Source: Anisakis pegreffii
Lineage: Eukaryota; Nematoda; Chromadorea; Rhabditida; Anisakidae
Direction of reading: 5' to 3'
Assembly (NCBI GenBank): GCA_035041965.1
Contig: JAPYMA010000605.1
Coordinates: forward strand, 1 to 64,000
DNA: 64,000 nucleotides
Position 1 is the stretch's first letter; every line of letters starts with the position of its first letter. Shown one piece after another: positions 11,501-24,258 of the stretch. The notes beneath the pieces were generated by a model that did no database searches, was not told where the DNA came from, and saw only the letters and a list, made by a program, of their open reading frames with translations. A program made the position numbers and the translations under genes.

Positions 11501-14218
11501 TTTGTTCTAGTGAATTCAATTCTAGCATTGAATTTTCTCAGTGATATGTGAAATTACATTGCTTCATTTACAGTGATATATGCAGTTTATTACATGACTG
11601 GTGAGAATGAACAAGAAATATTGAGGCTTTCCGTGCAACTAAATACTTCTAATTATATTTCAGAAAACGATTTGCAAACTCGAACACTTTGCAAATTGAG
11701 GCACTAATAACTGATCAAATGATTCTGCTCCAAATAAGGTGCTGGCTGCATTAAAGCAAATTATAATATTGCAGAGATCTCGAATATTATATGCCAGCAG
11801 TGATGTGGTGCCAATGAACACCGTTGCACTTAAGAATTAAACATCACGCATTCAGTGGTAGCAGACACAAATGTTGTAAACAAAAGTACTGCATGATATC
11901 ATAGCTGTGTTATTATTGCAAAATAGCATCGTTGAAGTGTTTCGTCGAAAACGTATTCATGCAAATAAGCGTATACTACCTGCACAGCAGCACATTTGAG
12001 CATCACCGAGTTGTTGTCGATGACAAGAGGACGTTTCAGCGGATTGTGCTCATTCACAGCATCTGCCGTCATTTGCGCGTTCGGAGCACTGATTGTGAAT
12101 GACATCACGACAACATCAACAACTAGCACTTCTTCTGTCAAACTTCCTTCTTTTCCTTTGTCTTCTTGTTCAAGAAAATCGCTGAACTGTCTAAAAAAAG
12201 CATTAATGTAAACGTTGGCAGAGAGTCTAATGGGCGATACATTAACGATTTATAAGAAGACGGATGTAAAACAATGAACATAATAGCAATAATTATAATC
12301 TCGAAAACAATGAGCACCTAATCACACCAGGACTTCACACTAAGAATTCAAATGAATCCGGTTTCATAGCGAAAAAATTCATTATGAAAACGAAAAAGTG
12401 CATCATCAATGGAATCGTTGGAATCTATTATTGTCCAGGTCATCACGTGAATCACCTTAGTACTTGATAAATGTGAGACCGTACATGACAATAATAGAAT
12501 TCAAACTAATCTGATTAAAAACAATTGATGAACTTGTTGCTGATCATCGAAAAAAGAGCTGTCTCACGTCATTAATAGAGAATTTTATCATAATGAAGTG
12601 CTGAATCAGTGAAAATGCCTCACTGCATTGCGTATTTGATCAGGAACAGCGCTTCGTAAATCCGTGAAAGTGCAATGCACATTTGCGTAAGAAGATTGGC
12701 AGCATTATCAAAAATATATCAAAAACAAAAAATATATCGTGGAGATTCCAACGATTCCATTGATGATGCACTTTTTCGTTTTCATAATGAATTTTTCCGT
12801 TATGCAACCACAGAAACCGGATACATTTGAATTCTTAACGTGGAGTTCTCGTGTGATTAGGTATCTTTATGATGATTACATTTATTACGTCGAAAAAGAC
12901 TTTTCGGCAAGGTTTGCACGTAAAAGAAGCTGTTATGTATGCGCTATGGAAATAAATGGAAAGATTATTCCTTTAACTCGCACACCATTCTTCTCATATT
13001 CTCATGAATTCTTAATTGTCGCGAGCAAGAACTGCGAATTTAAGTGGATTTTGTGGTAAAATTGATTCGCTCAAAGCAGTCAATAATAGTTCATCGATAT
13101 CTACTGAACTTAGAAATTGCATGCGAGATGTTGCAAGAACATAATAAATCATTGTAGTCATATATAATTGCTGCAATTGAGAATGAATCCATAAAAACTT
13201 CTCACTACAGCTTGATTTCATAAAAACAGGAGCATTCAATTAAAATGTGCAATCCACTTCTTTCTACAGCTTGAAGAAAGAAGTGGATTGCACATTTCAA
13301 CAATCTCCGAACCAACAATAGACGTGTCGAACGAAGACGTTAGGAAATTACGAAACATGACTGTCTTCTTTCAACAATTTATCAAGATCAATGATCACTA
13401 CTGATAGTGAGAATAGAACTTGAAATCGTTTTAGGGAACACTACTGACCCGATGTAGTCTCTTATTTGTATGCGATCATTTTCACACTTATTATCAGACT
13501 TGGAGTGCGTTGTGTGAAAGTTTAATTTGTCGACTGTTGACCACAAAAAGTCGCATTTTCATTTTCAATCTTCGTAACAATTACGCTAGCAAGGTGACCG
13601 CTTGAATTTGTGATGCATAAAGTGTGAAATGCCACGACGATTACATTGACGAGCACATATACACCTGAACAATATTACAACAATAGCGTATGCGCTAACT
13701 TAGCTGTAGACATTTACCGAAGCCTTCATGAATTTCCTCAATGAACCAAACTGCTAGGTTCAATCAGGGTGGGTGTGATCTCTTTTCATAAGTAATCTCA
13801 TCACATACTTAATTAAGCCTCGCAGAACGATATCTACCATGATGTAATAACTAACGCTCATAGTTGCTCTAGCGATTGCGAACCGAATGATGATTTGACA
13901 AGTGATTATTCATGATTTGATTAGCTCAAAGGACATTTGGTGATATTGAGAAGTGATCAAAACAGCCAATAAATGTCTCTGGGTGAATAATCATTCCATA
14001 CTCGTGAAGAAGGGAGAGGAAAAAAAGCGAGCGAACGATATGCATGCAAATGTGACAATAAAAATGACGAAATGGCATTATCACAGGTTTTGTGAAGCTC
14101 AATTTACATAATCTGTTTACCATTACAATACTTCTCTTCGATCGCATCCAAACGATGCCGCAATCTGGGATACAAATCTTCACGCGACAACATCAGGCAT
14201 TCCATCTGCTTCCTCACT
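8591..14218 (-). CDS. Gln/Ala-rich protein, family unknown (5' end missing)
   Basis: Five minus-strand exons join in phase: 14218-14121, 13170-13110, 12190-11980, 10547-10304, 10062-8591; at least 694 residues ending TEWFDE-stop. The N-terminal part has a charged, helix-prone segment ([19 protein letters not shown]), then a short Cys-containing piece ([11 protein letters not shown]). An acidic stretch and a low-complexity Ser/Thr/Ala region follow. The last exon is about half Gln and Ala: a long (QA)n tract (9600-9782), poly-Gln near 9450, Asn/Asp repeats near 9060, then basic segments such as [15 protein letters not shown]. No domain is recognised. Composition resembles transcriptional regulators, which is inference only. 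The exon-2 donor (AA|GTTCAG) is weak. A further upstream exon may be 16711-16676 (ERKRSLIQFTR, donor GTAAGT), which fits the phase but is too short to be sure. The last three exons are the most secure. Confidence 0.65.
9600..9782 (-). repeat. (Gln-Ala)n coding microsatellite
   Basis: A hexanucleotide-like repeat (GCTTGG/GCCTGG on the plus strand) encodes about 30 Gln-Ala or Gln-Val units in the last exon of the Gln/Ala-rich gene. It is long enough to keep all three frames open on both strands, so the other long frames here are by-products. Such tracts are expected to vary in length between individuals. Confidence 0.85.
13243..13297. repeat. perfect hairpin, 22-base arms, 11-base loop
   Basis: Arms 13243-13264 and 13276-13297 are exact reverse complements (AAATGTGCAATC... 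/ ...GATTGCACATTT). It sits 73 bases upstream, in minus-strand sense, of a candidate exon of the Gln/Ala-rich gene, inside the 950-base intron 13171-14120. Arm length and loop size resemble a very young small-RNA precursor; complete pairing also fits a recent foldback event. Confidence 0.85.
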
Positions 14219-14759
14219 CTTCAGCCACACTCAAAATATTCCTTAGCAGTTATCGCCAGGTTCTATCACAGATATTGCAAACAAAAACTATTCATAAAAG
14301 GATATTACTAGAACACGATAAAGCCTATCATATGATTGATTCAGCAACGTAGAAGTACGGTACCGAAAGGTTCTTTTCCTGCATTCAAGTAATCACTCAA
14401 GTTGGCTCAAAATGCAATCCGCCAGATCAATTTCAGCCAAACATTCAAAAGTGGCTTATCGCAACCCATTATCGAACCTTACAATAGCAGCAACTGATCG
14501 CTTTGAAATGATATTGCGATAATGCTGACGATGATGATGAGATGATGTATGCAGAAAGCATTTCGTCGATTGGTTATTCTGATTACATCTACATACGAAT
14601 ATTTGTCTGAATGAACGAGAATGACGCATGGCAACAGAGACTGATTGTGAAATCAGTTGACAGAATTAAAAATTCGTTTGCAAAATCGCAAATTATATTT
14701 TGCAAAATTGTGCTCCGAATAAAATACTTTTTTTAAAAATCAAATCTATTTTCATACCA

Positions 14760-15300
14760 ACACACGGCTTATTGGAACGGCAGCTTGCGGGAAAGGGACT
14801 CACTTGCTCCGCTACACATCAGGCAGCATCGGCTTACTCGTAGGAGGCATACGTTCAGTTCTGCCCACGCTTACACTTAGACCTAGCCTCTGGCTCGGAG
14901 ACATTTTGAATGTATTCGGATGTGTTCCTTGGAAAGAGTGTCGTGGCCGCTTGACACTAACTTCCCTAGTAGAGAATTTGAAGTGCTAAAATTATCCAAT
15001 AAATTGCAAAACAATGTATCTTGTGAGATGGAGAGATTACGCCTTGTAAAAATCGTGTAATTGAAGAGGTGAGCAGCAAAATTGCATAGGCTCGCACTCA
15101 AGACTGAAATCCGTGGTGGCTCAAGCTGACTGTTTGGTTTACTGACTCTCCACGCCTCAAGTTATGGCTTACGGCTCACAATCGAGTTGCAGCCCACTGA
15201 GCAGCTCATAACCATCTCGTTGCTCCTGCTAATCAGACGTTTGGTTCACGCTCAGCTCAAGGCTGCTGAGTGGCTCAATGCTAGAGTCGAGCCATTTATT
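14760..15300. repeat. GC-richer block with nested short repeats
   Basis: This block stands out from its AT-rich surroundings. The second half (about 15110-15295) repeats GGCTCA/GCCTCA motifs in both orientations, and its outer ends (GGTGGCTCAAGC and, inverted, ATGGCTCGACTC) are weakly inverted. The first half has ACTTAGACCTAGCCTC, similar to the inverted repeat at 61186. It is probably a decayed foldback element; an open plus frame at 14804-14989 has no supporting splice sites. Confidence 0.35.
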
Positions 15301-18300
15301 GTGAGGATAATGGGAGCATTGTGAAGGGAACGTTTGCATCAAAGTCACAACAATACCAGAAAAATGATTAAAAGCGAAGACTTCATTACGAAGAAAATAA
15401 TTCTGTGCTGCTGCATTCGTCGATTATGGAAACATGCATGAAATGATTTCATTTGGTGAGTTTCGGAAGACAATTATGCAAATCCAATGAACTCTTTCCA
15501 TAGAAATTGACGAGAGTATATTGTTTTTTCTACTCAAAATTCAAAAATCCTTAATAATGGTCGATTGTGGACGCATTAAACACTCTTCTTTACACATAAC
15601 CATAGAAAGTAGGAGATAACAGAAGTGATAATCTGCCGAGAAGAAGGAATTGGACGAATTTGAGCGAAATAATTTCGCAATATAATAACAAGAGGTCTTG
15701 AATAACTGAGATTAAATGCGATACAAAGATGGGAGTTAAGTGTTGACAAGGTAAGAATCAATGAAACTTTTACGATAACACAACGAGGTTGATTCCAAAT
15801 TACAGTTTGATTTCAATCGAGTAACGTACCATAGCATTACGCTCCTCGTCATTCAGCAAATGACACTATCTTATACGGCACTGAGTTAATAACGCTGATC
15901 AACAATAACATGCATGAACGCTCGTGCAAACTACTTCCGACTGCTTTCGTTTGTAACCTCATAAGGATGTCACATTGATGATATACGTTAACACTTCACG
16001 GAACCAGTTGTAAATTTCTACGGCAGAATGATGATAAATACACGGTTAGGAAATGTTGTTGACGAGAACGAGGGAGTGTTGTTTGTTTCGTAAACAAATA
16101 TTCGATTCAAATTTTCAGTACTTACTGGAAGGATTCATCATCAGTCGTGCAAGTGAAGAAAAGAAATTCCATTCAAAACATTGCCCACTGCAGATTTTCT
16201 TGAGGATGACGTGCTGAATGATCGATCGGTTATTCCAATTGGTTTCTCAAGTACAATGTGAAACGCATTGGTCATTCAAGCATTCAGACCGAAAATGTGA
16301 TTCGATGAAATCATCGCGTTAAGGTTTCACGGAAATGATGATAAGCTAGGTTGTAATTGCTGATTGAAAAATAAGAGGATAAATAGGTGAATGATAAGCA
16401 ATCGTTTGAGATGAATGTATTTGTAGCATATTGAGGTAGTTGTTATTCTCCCATATGCGGCAGCTGTTATTTGCTAGTGGCCAACGGACCAGTTTAAAGT
16501 GAAATGGAATGAAAATGTTAGCAACAATGCAGAGTTTATTGCAAAAATTTGGGACGGTGATGATAATGATTATAATTTGGTTGGTGCCAATGAGAGGATA
16601 GATGATCGACTGATTGCGTATTGATAGTCGAATCACACAATAACTAAGCCTGAAAATTCATTGAATCAAACTTACATTCGAGTGAACTGGATTAGAGATC
16701 GTTTCCTTTCACTCGAACAAAAAAAATTACGATCTCAATATGAATGGCGTAATGGAAACGTATCTCTGAGGTCAGGCTTCTCACCGACATGCACAACAAT
16801 ACAGAGTTGAAAATTCTTATTGATAACATTGCTGAGAGGGACAGAGAGCGAGCGAGCTAGCGTATTGTGGACGTACGTGCTTCTTAGTTTTTATAGCGCT
16901 AACAATTAGTTAAAAAAGATGATTACAGTGCAACACGATAAGTTGTGAATAGAGCTTGAAATATGGCTGTTGTGTGAACAGCCGTACTTAATGATATTAG
17001 AACGTATCATATGAATGAATAATAGAACAACAAAACTAGTAATGAATTGTTGTGTAATACCATGTGGCAGTGGAACAACTAATTATCTCAACGTGTCATA
17101 AACACATACACACACGCATACATAGACAAACGACGACCTAAACGTTCGGTTCATTTGGTATTCATGGAAAGTTGATGGTAACAGAGGAGTGATGCGATGG
17201 ATGTTTGATTTATTCAGTGGATTAGTTGAAATTTCATAGTAAAATAGCCAATATTGCTTATTTTTGGTGTCGCAAAAACCGAATATATCATTGAATTCAC
17301 AAGAGTTTGGTATACGTTTGACACAGCACATGTGGCTATCATTTCGAGAATCGTGATTTACGGACACAAAAATGATTACAATGCATTGCAGTGATACTAC
17401 CACAAAAACTGTCAACAAACAGAGATCAGTAGCGTAGTTGAATTGAAAGTATCACAAATGATGAATGCAGAAAGAGTATGTTTAATACTAGCCACGCAGT
17501 AACTATCGTTTGTTTGCGCAACCAAATCATTTCCTGTTAGTGAGAAATTACAGTAAACACAGAGATGGCTCGATTGGCTGAAAGCCGAACTCAGAAATCT
17601 CTCATGTGCGCCGCAACACTTTTGAATAGAACGCTTTCCAAAGTGATCGTTTGAAATCTAGCTTGTGATCATTACTCGCAGAGAGCATTTGATATAATTT
17701 TGCGTGATCGGGATATGAATAGACGTCAGCGTGAAAAATTAGTGGTAGGAAGTTGATAAAGGTGTGAGAGGGCATTTGTGAATACACAACTGAAATACAT
17801 CAAAATCATTATGCGTCGAAGTAAATGAATTTAGCTACTTATTTATTTATTCATTTATTACGAATAAATCAATAAATTAATAAATGATTCGTAACGTAAA
17901 ATGTAATTGAATATTTAATAGGTAATGCGCATTTAATATTATATTGGTTCATTTCGCTCGTCACAGCTAACAATAAGCAAATTTTGCATTGCCTTAACAA
18001 TATGAAATAATATAATGTGCTTGATCAATCGCATTAATATATAAGGTCAGTCGCATAGACCTATAATTGTATGAATGGATTCGAATATGATGATGATGTG
18101 TGCTGATAAGTGAATTAATAAATGATACATACCGTGCATTCAAACGAACTGTAACAGTCAACAATGACGCCAGAACTAACGTAAGATATTAGGGAAAGTT
18201 TGCAAAGAGCATTTATCGATTAATCAACACAAAATTGTGGAGAATTTGGAATGCTCGATGTTGATAAGGAGTTTGTTTACGGTTTATTGGATTGCTGCTG

Positions 18301-19002
18301 ATAACGAGTCTTCACTTTGACAATTTATGAAGTGGGAATACGATAAGAAAAACAATTAGGAATGTTCTGTGAGTTGCGAACTTGTGAACTGACTTACGAA
18401 CCGTATCGTTTTGGTGGCGCCGCCCGCTGTCTTTCGGTTGCTTCGCAGAAAAGAATTTGATTTGTATTTTTATTACAATTTGTTTATTGTCTTTAAATCA
18501 TGAACTGATAAGGAAAGTGAACGAAAAGAACCCAAGAATACAAATTAAGCCGAATCACGTGATAATCATTCCATTGCTGCTGATATTTCCATGATTGCAT
18601 CGATGAAGCAAAAACTTCGCAGCAATTCATCGTCGGTCTACTGTTTATCAGTGAAAAACCCAAATGACTCGTTTATCAGCTCAGATTTTTGTACTTTTTC
18701 ATATTTTTCCTGAAAATTTCCTGCAATGAATGAGTGTAGTTTTTATCACACTTCATTGTCTTCTTCTGCGAATAAATCCTTATCAATATTGTGCAAAACT
18801 TGCACCACTCATATTTGCATCAGATGCAAATGCAAAAAAGTGCAAATATCAGATATGAATGATGCAAAACCAATAATGAATTTTTTATAGCGGTTAGTTT
18901 CCATTGAAAAGGCAAGAAATCAAAAGCGCTAAAATATCGCTGATTCTTCAAATGGCAAAGTTTTCTTATCAACCGTAAGCTATCCTAAATCCTTGATCAT
19001 CT
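15301..19002. other. no secure gene
   Basis: Long AT-rich stretch, possibly the 5' intron of the Gln/Ala-rich gene. It contains one candidate microexon (16711-16676, minus), a CA-rich run near 17100 and an ATTT/AAAT-rich run near 17830-17890. Short open frames here lack ATG starts or paired splice sites. Confidence 0.4.
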
Positions 19003-19325
19003 TCAGCGTTCTGTTGTAGACTGCTCTTTCAGGAAAATTCGATAGAAGTTTATTGTTGAAATTCGATGTCCATCACAATTTACGAAACGTGCAACGTGTA
19101 CAGTGTGGCATTCGTGTGGGAAACAGTCGTAATCGAAAACGATCGAAACAAAGGTTGAATTTATAATGTTCTTGCAATGTCCACAAAGCACTCATCGTGA
19201 TAACGATTGTTGCATTCCGTGCAGTTCATTGCAAACAATGTAAAGCGTTTCAAAGGCCACACTTCACAGAGTAGAAATGAAACGTCAGCAAAGAGTACAA
19301 GAAGAAGAAGTACGACTTTTTTCAT
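19003..19325 (-). CDS. candidate small secreted protein
   Basis: Two minus-strand exons, 19325-19263 and 19170-19003, joined across a 92-base intron (GTGTGG...GCAAG) in phase 0, would give 76 residues. The first is a clear signal peptide (MKKVVLLLLVLFADVSFLLC). The second holds several Cys (DYDCFPHEC, then VNC). An acceptor-like TATTAG lies 21 bases before the ATG. The unspliced first exon also reads on for 34 more codons with a CTEC...DEC motif, so an unspliced form or a frame-broken pseudogene with both halves Cys-rich is an alternative. I do not recognise the family. Confidence 0.35.
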
Positions 19326-19349
19326 GACAAATGCGACAATTATCAACTA

Positions 19350-21070
19350 ATACAGGTGAGAAACTAAGAACATCAACATCACTTTTTGTTCGACATGGAA
19401 TCAATTATTGTTTGCTATCATCAAACGCTGTCAAAAAACCCTGCTAATGGAAGCTGATTGTGCGACAAAAATAACTTCTGAATGATGACTGATAAACACG
19501 ATTAAAAATTTTACAGGTGTCATTAAAAGTACTACTGGTGCTGAATTGTTGATTGACGAAAAGACCACTGTCAGTGAGAAATGACAAATACACAGTTGTT
19601 AATTTCGCGATGCTGATTTCTGGTTGATTTCTGATAATACAGTTGTTGTTCATTTCGTTCCATCTAATATCGTATCGCAAAAAAAAGATGACATTAGTAA
19701 AAGCAATACAATAGATGATTTCGAAATACTGTTTACACATCTAAACGAGTGACTTGAACCAGCTGACCATACTGTTTATCATCAATGCGAGAAGACATCA
19801 CATGGACAGGTAGCAATCTGCGGATGATGCTTTCAGAGAAATGCCATTCAGCTGAATCAAAAAAGCTGCACAAATATTGTATGTGTAGCGTTTGAACTTG
19901 TGCTTGGAAATCGCATAGGTTCAAAGAAATTCTCATCTGAGCGAATACGAAAACCGGTATGTTGTGAGTGGTAAGTTATAGGATTTGTTGAAAACGGTTT
20001 CTGACTAAATTTTCGATCTCATGATTCATTTCTCTTCAATCAATGCTTTGATTTGAATGCATTCATCCATTTCGGTGTTTGTTTAAAAGTTTTTGATTGG
20101 AATGAATAGAAGGGAAACAACGTGGAAACATGCGAGTGCGAACTGCATTAAATTGATGAAATCAAAATATTTGGATAAACAGATTTTTTTGTTGGTAGCT
20201 GAATAAGCTTACATTGATGGCTAACCAATGACAACGAAGCGTTCGTTCAATTCGGGTGCAACAGATAGGCGGAGACAAGAGTTGTTCATTTGAAATTTAA
20301 ATATCATTGAATTTGTTATGACCGCATTCAACATATTCGTTTTTCAGTGTGATCTGCTGGAAAAATACTGTTTACTGGTATCAATAACGCGATTAGGTAA
20401 GAAGCACAAACAATTAAACGCCACTACTGACGAGAACGCAGATAAGAAGCACTGACAGCAGTAATCATAATGGCAAGTACTGATAGCAGTAATCGTAACT
20501 GCAAATAACATTGATACTGATAAATCTTCAAATATTTGCAATTCATAAGCAGTTTATCATCCAGTTGATTTTACAATTTAAACACCGTACTCGTGATTCT
20601 TTCGGCAGTTGTTAAGATCTTTGAACAGCGGTAGGAAACGATCATCAGAGGCGATAAATGTTTCGGATGACATTTGAGATCACCGATAATGTTGAACGTT
20701 TCGAACTTTTCACCTTATAAGAGATGAAAATGTCAAACATTCTGAAATCGTTTCTCTTCCTAACGAAAATATCTTTTCCGATCAAATCCTTTTAGACTTC
20801 AAATGCTTCTTACGTTATATCCGACCGTAACTTTTCATGGAATTTCAGAAAATTCGTTTCAAAGTGTGTGCGAATTTTATGGTTTTTTGCATAACGCTCC
20901 GAATATTTTCAAAGTGCAGCGATTTAGCAAATTGATTTGATGTGGTTCACTCACTAGCCGACTTCTGCAACCAATGTCTTTGAGTAATATTTCGCATGAT
21001 AAACACCGCAAGTCACATTCTCGGATATAAAGTTGCCCATTGAATCGATTCCAGTCTACTTGCTCTAAAG
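19350..21070. other. no secure gene
   Basis: AT-rich. An open minus-strand stretch at 19930-19740 has an ATG right after a GCTCAG acceptor and ordinary composition but no clear donor. Near 20405-20530 a CAGTAATC...GCAA motif is duplicated. Confidence 0.4.
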
Positions 21071-21372
21071 CAGTGGTTCTCATAGGGGTTGAAAATACCC
21101 ATTTTGGGTGATTTGGAGGTGCCAAAGGGTAATGGAGGGGGTCGGGAAATTAGTTCTCAGTATTTCATGCAGTTGTTATGTTATGATAGAGCGTCATTGT
21201 GATGGTGTTTTTCAACTTGGATATGTAAATGCAGTTGGTTGATGGCAACAATCTTCTGGGTATCGTTAGCTCGCCTTGGCCGAAAAGGATTTTCATTCTT
21301 TTCCTCGCTGTTACAATCGCTCTCATAGCTTTTATCACCAAAAGTGTTCCGTTTTGCTCATTTATCATTCGT
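21071..21372 (-). mobile_element. fragment of the hAT-like element (inverted copy)
   Basis: Begins CAGTGGTTCTCATAGG, a typical hAT terminus. The next 90 bases match, in reverse complement, the right end of the 51907-52686 element. After a gap, 21283-21365 matches its internal segment around 52380-52460. The rest is missing or diverged beyond recognition. No coding capacity. Confidence 0.75.
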
Positions 21373-22581
21373 ATGATGCTCACATAATGTTCTTTCTAAT
21401 GGAACGAGATCGAGTTAATTTCGGAGAATCCATTCAGTGAGTACGTCGATTCAGTGAAGATCATTCAGTCAAATAACTCGATTATACTGAATATCGCAAT
21501 TAACCTTTACAGTTCAACGTACTGGTCTGCTCAGAACATGTTAATTTGCTCGGAATATATTTTACTTTACTGTTTCGACAACTTTAACATCATAAATAGG
21601 TGTAATAATCAAGAGAAAATAATAATCAGCATCGCTGTTACAAGCACTGCTTCTCGAATTGTTCGCCTGTCACATTCCGACTGCACACAATCCACACTGT
21701 ACATTTGAAGTCGAAGTGCATCTGGCCTTATCCCTCGTTAATCTTGTTCGAGATAGTTTGTCAGTGAGTGCTTGTCATTTGCTTATACATATCAATTAAT
21801 GGGTGCTTCTAGGATAGAGATAGAGCAACAGAAAGAGTCACCTGTAGATCTGCTCGAGGAATCAAACGAAATGCCATCACACTGATGCTGTGTATCAGAT
21901 GAGATGTGCCAAAGGATACGAATCAGTTTCTATGATTGTTTTCATGCGTCTTTATCGCTATCGCCAAGAGTGAATCGAACAACAACGAAAAGCTTCCAGT
22001 TTCTGTCGGCAACAAAAAGACGATGAGCATAAGATTCAAACTCATGTGAGAAGCCGCAAATGCATAAATGCACTACAACCAGTTATTTGATATCACCTAT
22101 AACAACGTGAAGCCGATTTTGCCAAGAGTTTTTTTTCAGAAATTTTCCTTGTTCCCATAATTTTCATTGAGAACACAGCTCTTCATTATATCTTAACTTT
22201 GAACGTGAGAGCGTTTCCCAACTGCGCAATATGATCTCACCAGATTTCTTTCTATCTGGCCCACTGAGTAGATGTTATAAAAATGAATACATATTCCTGT
22301 TTATTTCAGTGACATCGGGCACAAATTACGTGCGGGAGTAGAATGTTGTAGAAAAATGCCGTGCAAAAGGTGCAGGTTGAAGATTCCAGATATCATGTAC
22401 ATAAGAGTTACGATTATATACTTAAGTATAATAATACTAATGCATTCAATACTGTGAAGGAATGTTGCTGTGATTATGTGATAATGGGAACCTACAACTG
22501 AAAATTATGATATTAAATGATTGATAAAAATATCAGTCTCGTAGAAATTTCTATGGCGAGATCAATGGGCAACGGAGAAGT
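21373..22581. other. no gene seen
   Basis: AT-rich spacer between the hAT-like fragment and the 3' end of the saposin-like gene. No exon with paired splice sites. Confidence 0.5.
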
Positions 22582-23521
22582 TTAAGTATCAAATGAGACG
22601 AAAGAATCATTTGAAGTCGTGGTAATATTGTCGTGTGTTTCAACGGCTCGAGCGAATAACGATTCGAGCTTTTTTCCGGTGCATTCCTTTATTTCTTCAC
22701 ACACTTTTACGGCATCAAATGAAGCTCCTGTCATCTGTTCGAATATTAACACTATATTAGTTCCCATTACCGTTAAGCAATGTCGTTTGTACTGAAAATT
22801 CACCAATTGTACCGTTTTAAATCCGGAATGACTCTTCCAGATTAATGCACATGTAGGCTGCGATGCAACAAAGTTTAGCAATTGAATCGTCATTTTTCAT
22901 TGTTCGAATAGATGGAAGTGTGGTACCTTGGGCAGCCTTCTACATTCATGTTTGAGCTGTCTTTGGAGAACACGTTTACTTGGTACACGCCTACCGAAAT
23001 GCCCGTACACAACTTTCTGCGCATGCACACAAAAGCCACAGATCTCTTCGGGTGTCAGAGATTCCAGTATCCTCACCTGCAACAATCGATTTATCCAGCT
23101 CGTCAACTAAGCTCCCCCAGGGTTATTCCAGGTCAGCGTATGAAATTTTCATTTCGACAGCACATTACTCTATTTGGCTTGCTGAAATCTCGAAAAAGTT
23201 TCGAGTCAAAATTCTACTCTAGCCTGAACCTCATAATCAACCTAAACATACTTATCATCAGCCGCACTGTTTTAAGATTCTTATCATAGCGTTTGATTGA
23301 CTGGAATTGGCAGCTTTTGCAGCTGGCTTCAGGCGATTGCAAATTTCTTCACTTGAAAATGTTTACTTTTGAAAATAAATAAATACAAAGAATGTATGTA
23401 TGGAATGTGAATGAACGTCAATCATTCGCGTGTTGAAGGCAATGATTCAATTCAAGGTGCTATTCACTCTTACCTGTACAACAACAATCAGCACGATTGC
23501 AACACCCAATATTCTTCTCAT
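22582..23521 (-). CDS. secreted saposin-domain protein
   Basis: Three exons in phase 0: 23521-23474, 23076-22927, 22791-22582; 135 residues. Exon 1 is a signal peptide (MRRILGVAIVLIVVVQ). Exons 2-3 make one saposin B-type domain with all six Cys in the family pattern: CGFC, HECRRLP, then C after YKRH, and VCEEIKEC at the end. The disulphide frame, the Leu-Pro after the third Cys and the spacing are diagnostic. A 24-residue polar tail follows. Saposin-like proteins bind or disturb membrane lipids; in nematodes many are secreted in the gut and several are antimicrobial (caenopores), but the sequence does not show which role applies. A TTTTTCAG acceptor 16 bases before the ATG suggests trans-splicing. 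Intron 2 (135 bases) ends in TTTTCAG; using the nearer CAG at 22863 would break the Cys spacing, so I chose the later one. Confidence 0.9.
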
Positions 23522-23540
23522 TCACAGTGATCACAGCCTG

Positions 23541-24054
23541 AAAAAGAAATTCTCACTACGATTCAAATGAATTTGCTCGCTCAAACATGCTTCGTCTTAA
23601 CAATTTTCACAATTATCAGCAAATAAATTGCATATAATACCATTTCATCGAATCATCATAACGTATGAACAGACATTTTAGAATAATGTTATGGCATAGA
23701 ATTTAACTATGGACAGCAATTCTTCGAACAAATCATGACAAATCATTCTTGAAACCATATGATAACCAGAGGTGGAAGTCTTTGAATTTCGAAACGATGC
23801 TTCAGAAGAAGTGGTCATAAATCGTAGATATCATGCACAGCATGCTGATTAAATTTTATGACACCAACAATAGATATCGAAAGTGTGGCAATGCCACCGC
23901 TCGGATGAACGTCTCCCTTTTTCTCCTTATGAATGGGCCGCAATCAAGTGAATGCTGCTCGACGAAATCGTGATATTTCAACGAAAAATGAATATGGCAT
24001 CAACGCAGCGAACAAACAGGTATCGAAACCATGTGACGAACTGCACTGTATTAC
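23541..24054. other. no gene seen
   Basis: Spacer between the saposin gene's trans-splice site and the candidate exon at 24055. Nothing recognisable. Confidence 0.45.
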
Positions 24055-24258
24055 CGTGAATTTCACTCAATTCATGTCTGTCAAGTTTTCGAATCGAATC
24101 GAAAATAAACACTGAGCAACAATTATTTGGACCATTCAAAAAGTAATCCATTGTTTGTAGACCACATTTTGGATCACTTCTCCAAAGATTGCTCGGATTA
24201 ACTGCTTCAGTGAAATTCACCTTTGAAGCAAACTTTTCGTATGGTATAACGTGAGCTG
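24055..24258 (-). CDS. candidate exon of an unidentified Cys-containing protein
   Basis: A single minus-strand exon with acceptor TTTTCCAG and donor GGTAAT, open for 67 codons with phase 1 at both ends. It reads AHVIPYEKFASKV..., then SDPKCGLQTMDYFLNG and NNCCSV. Composition and splice sites look real, but I could not find its neighbours and do not recognise the family. Three Cys in a CG...CC arrangement hint at a secreted or extracellular domain. Confidence 0.4.

Noticed and set aside
12739..13059. 106-codon plus-strand frame with ATG
   Set aside because: It lies in an intron of the Gln/Ala-rich gene, has no splice or trans-splice signals and shows no recognisable motif.
17083..17418. 111-codon minus frame with a hydrophobic start
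   Set aside because: The apparent start is TTG, there is no suitable ATG, and the end runs into a CA microsatellite.
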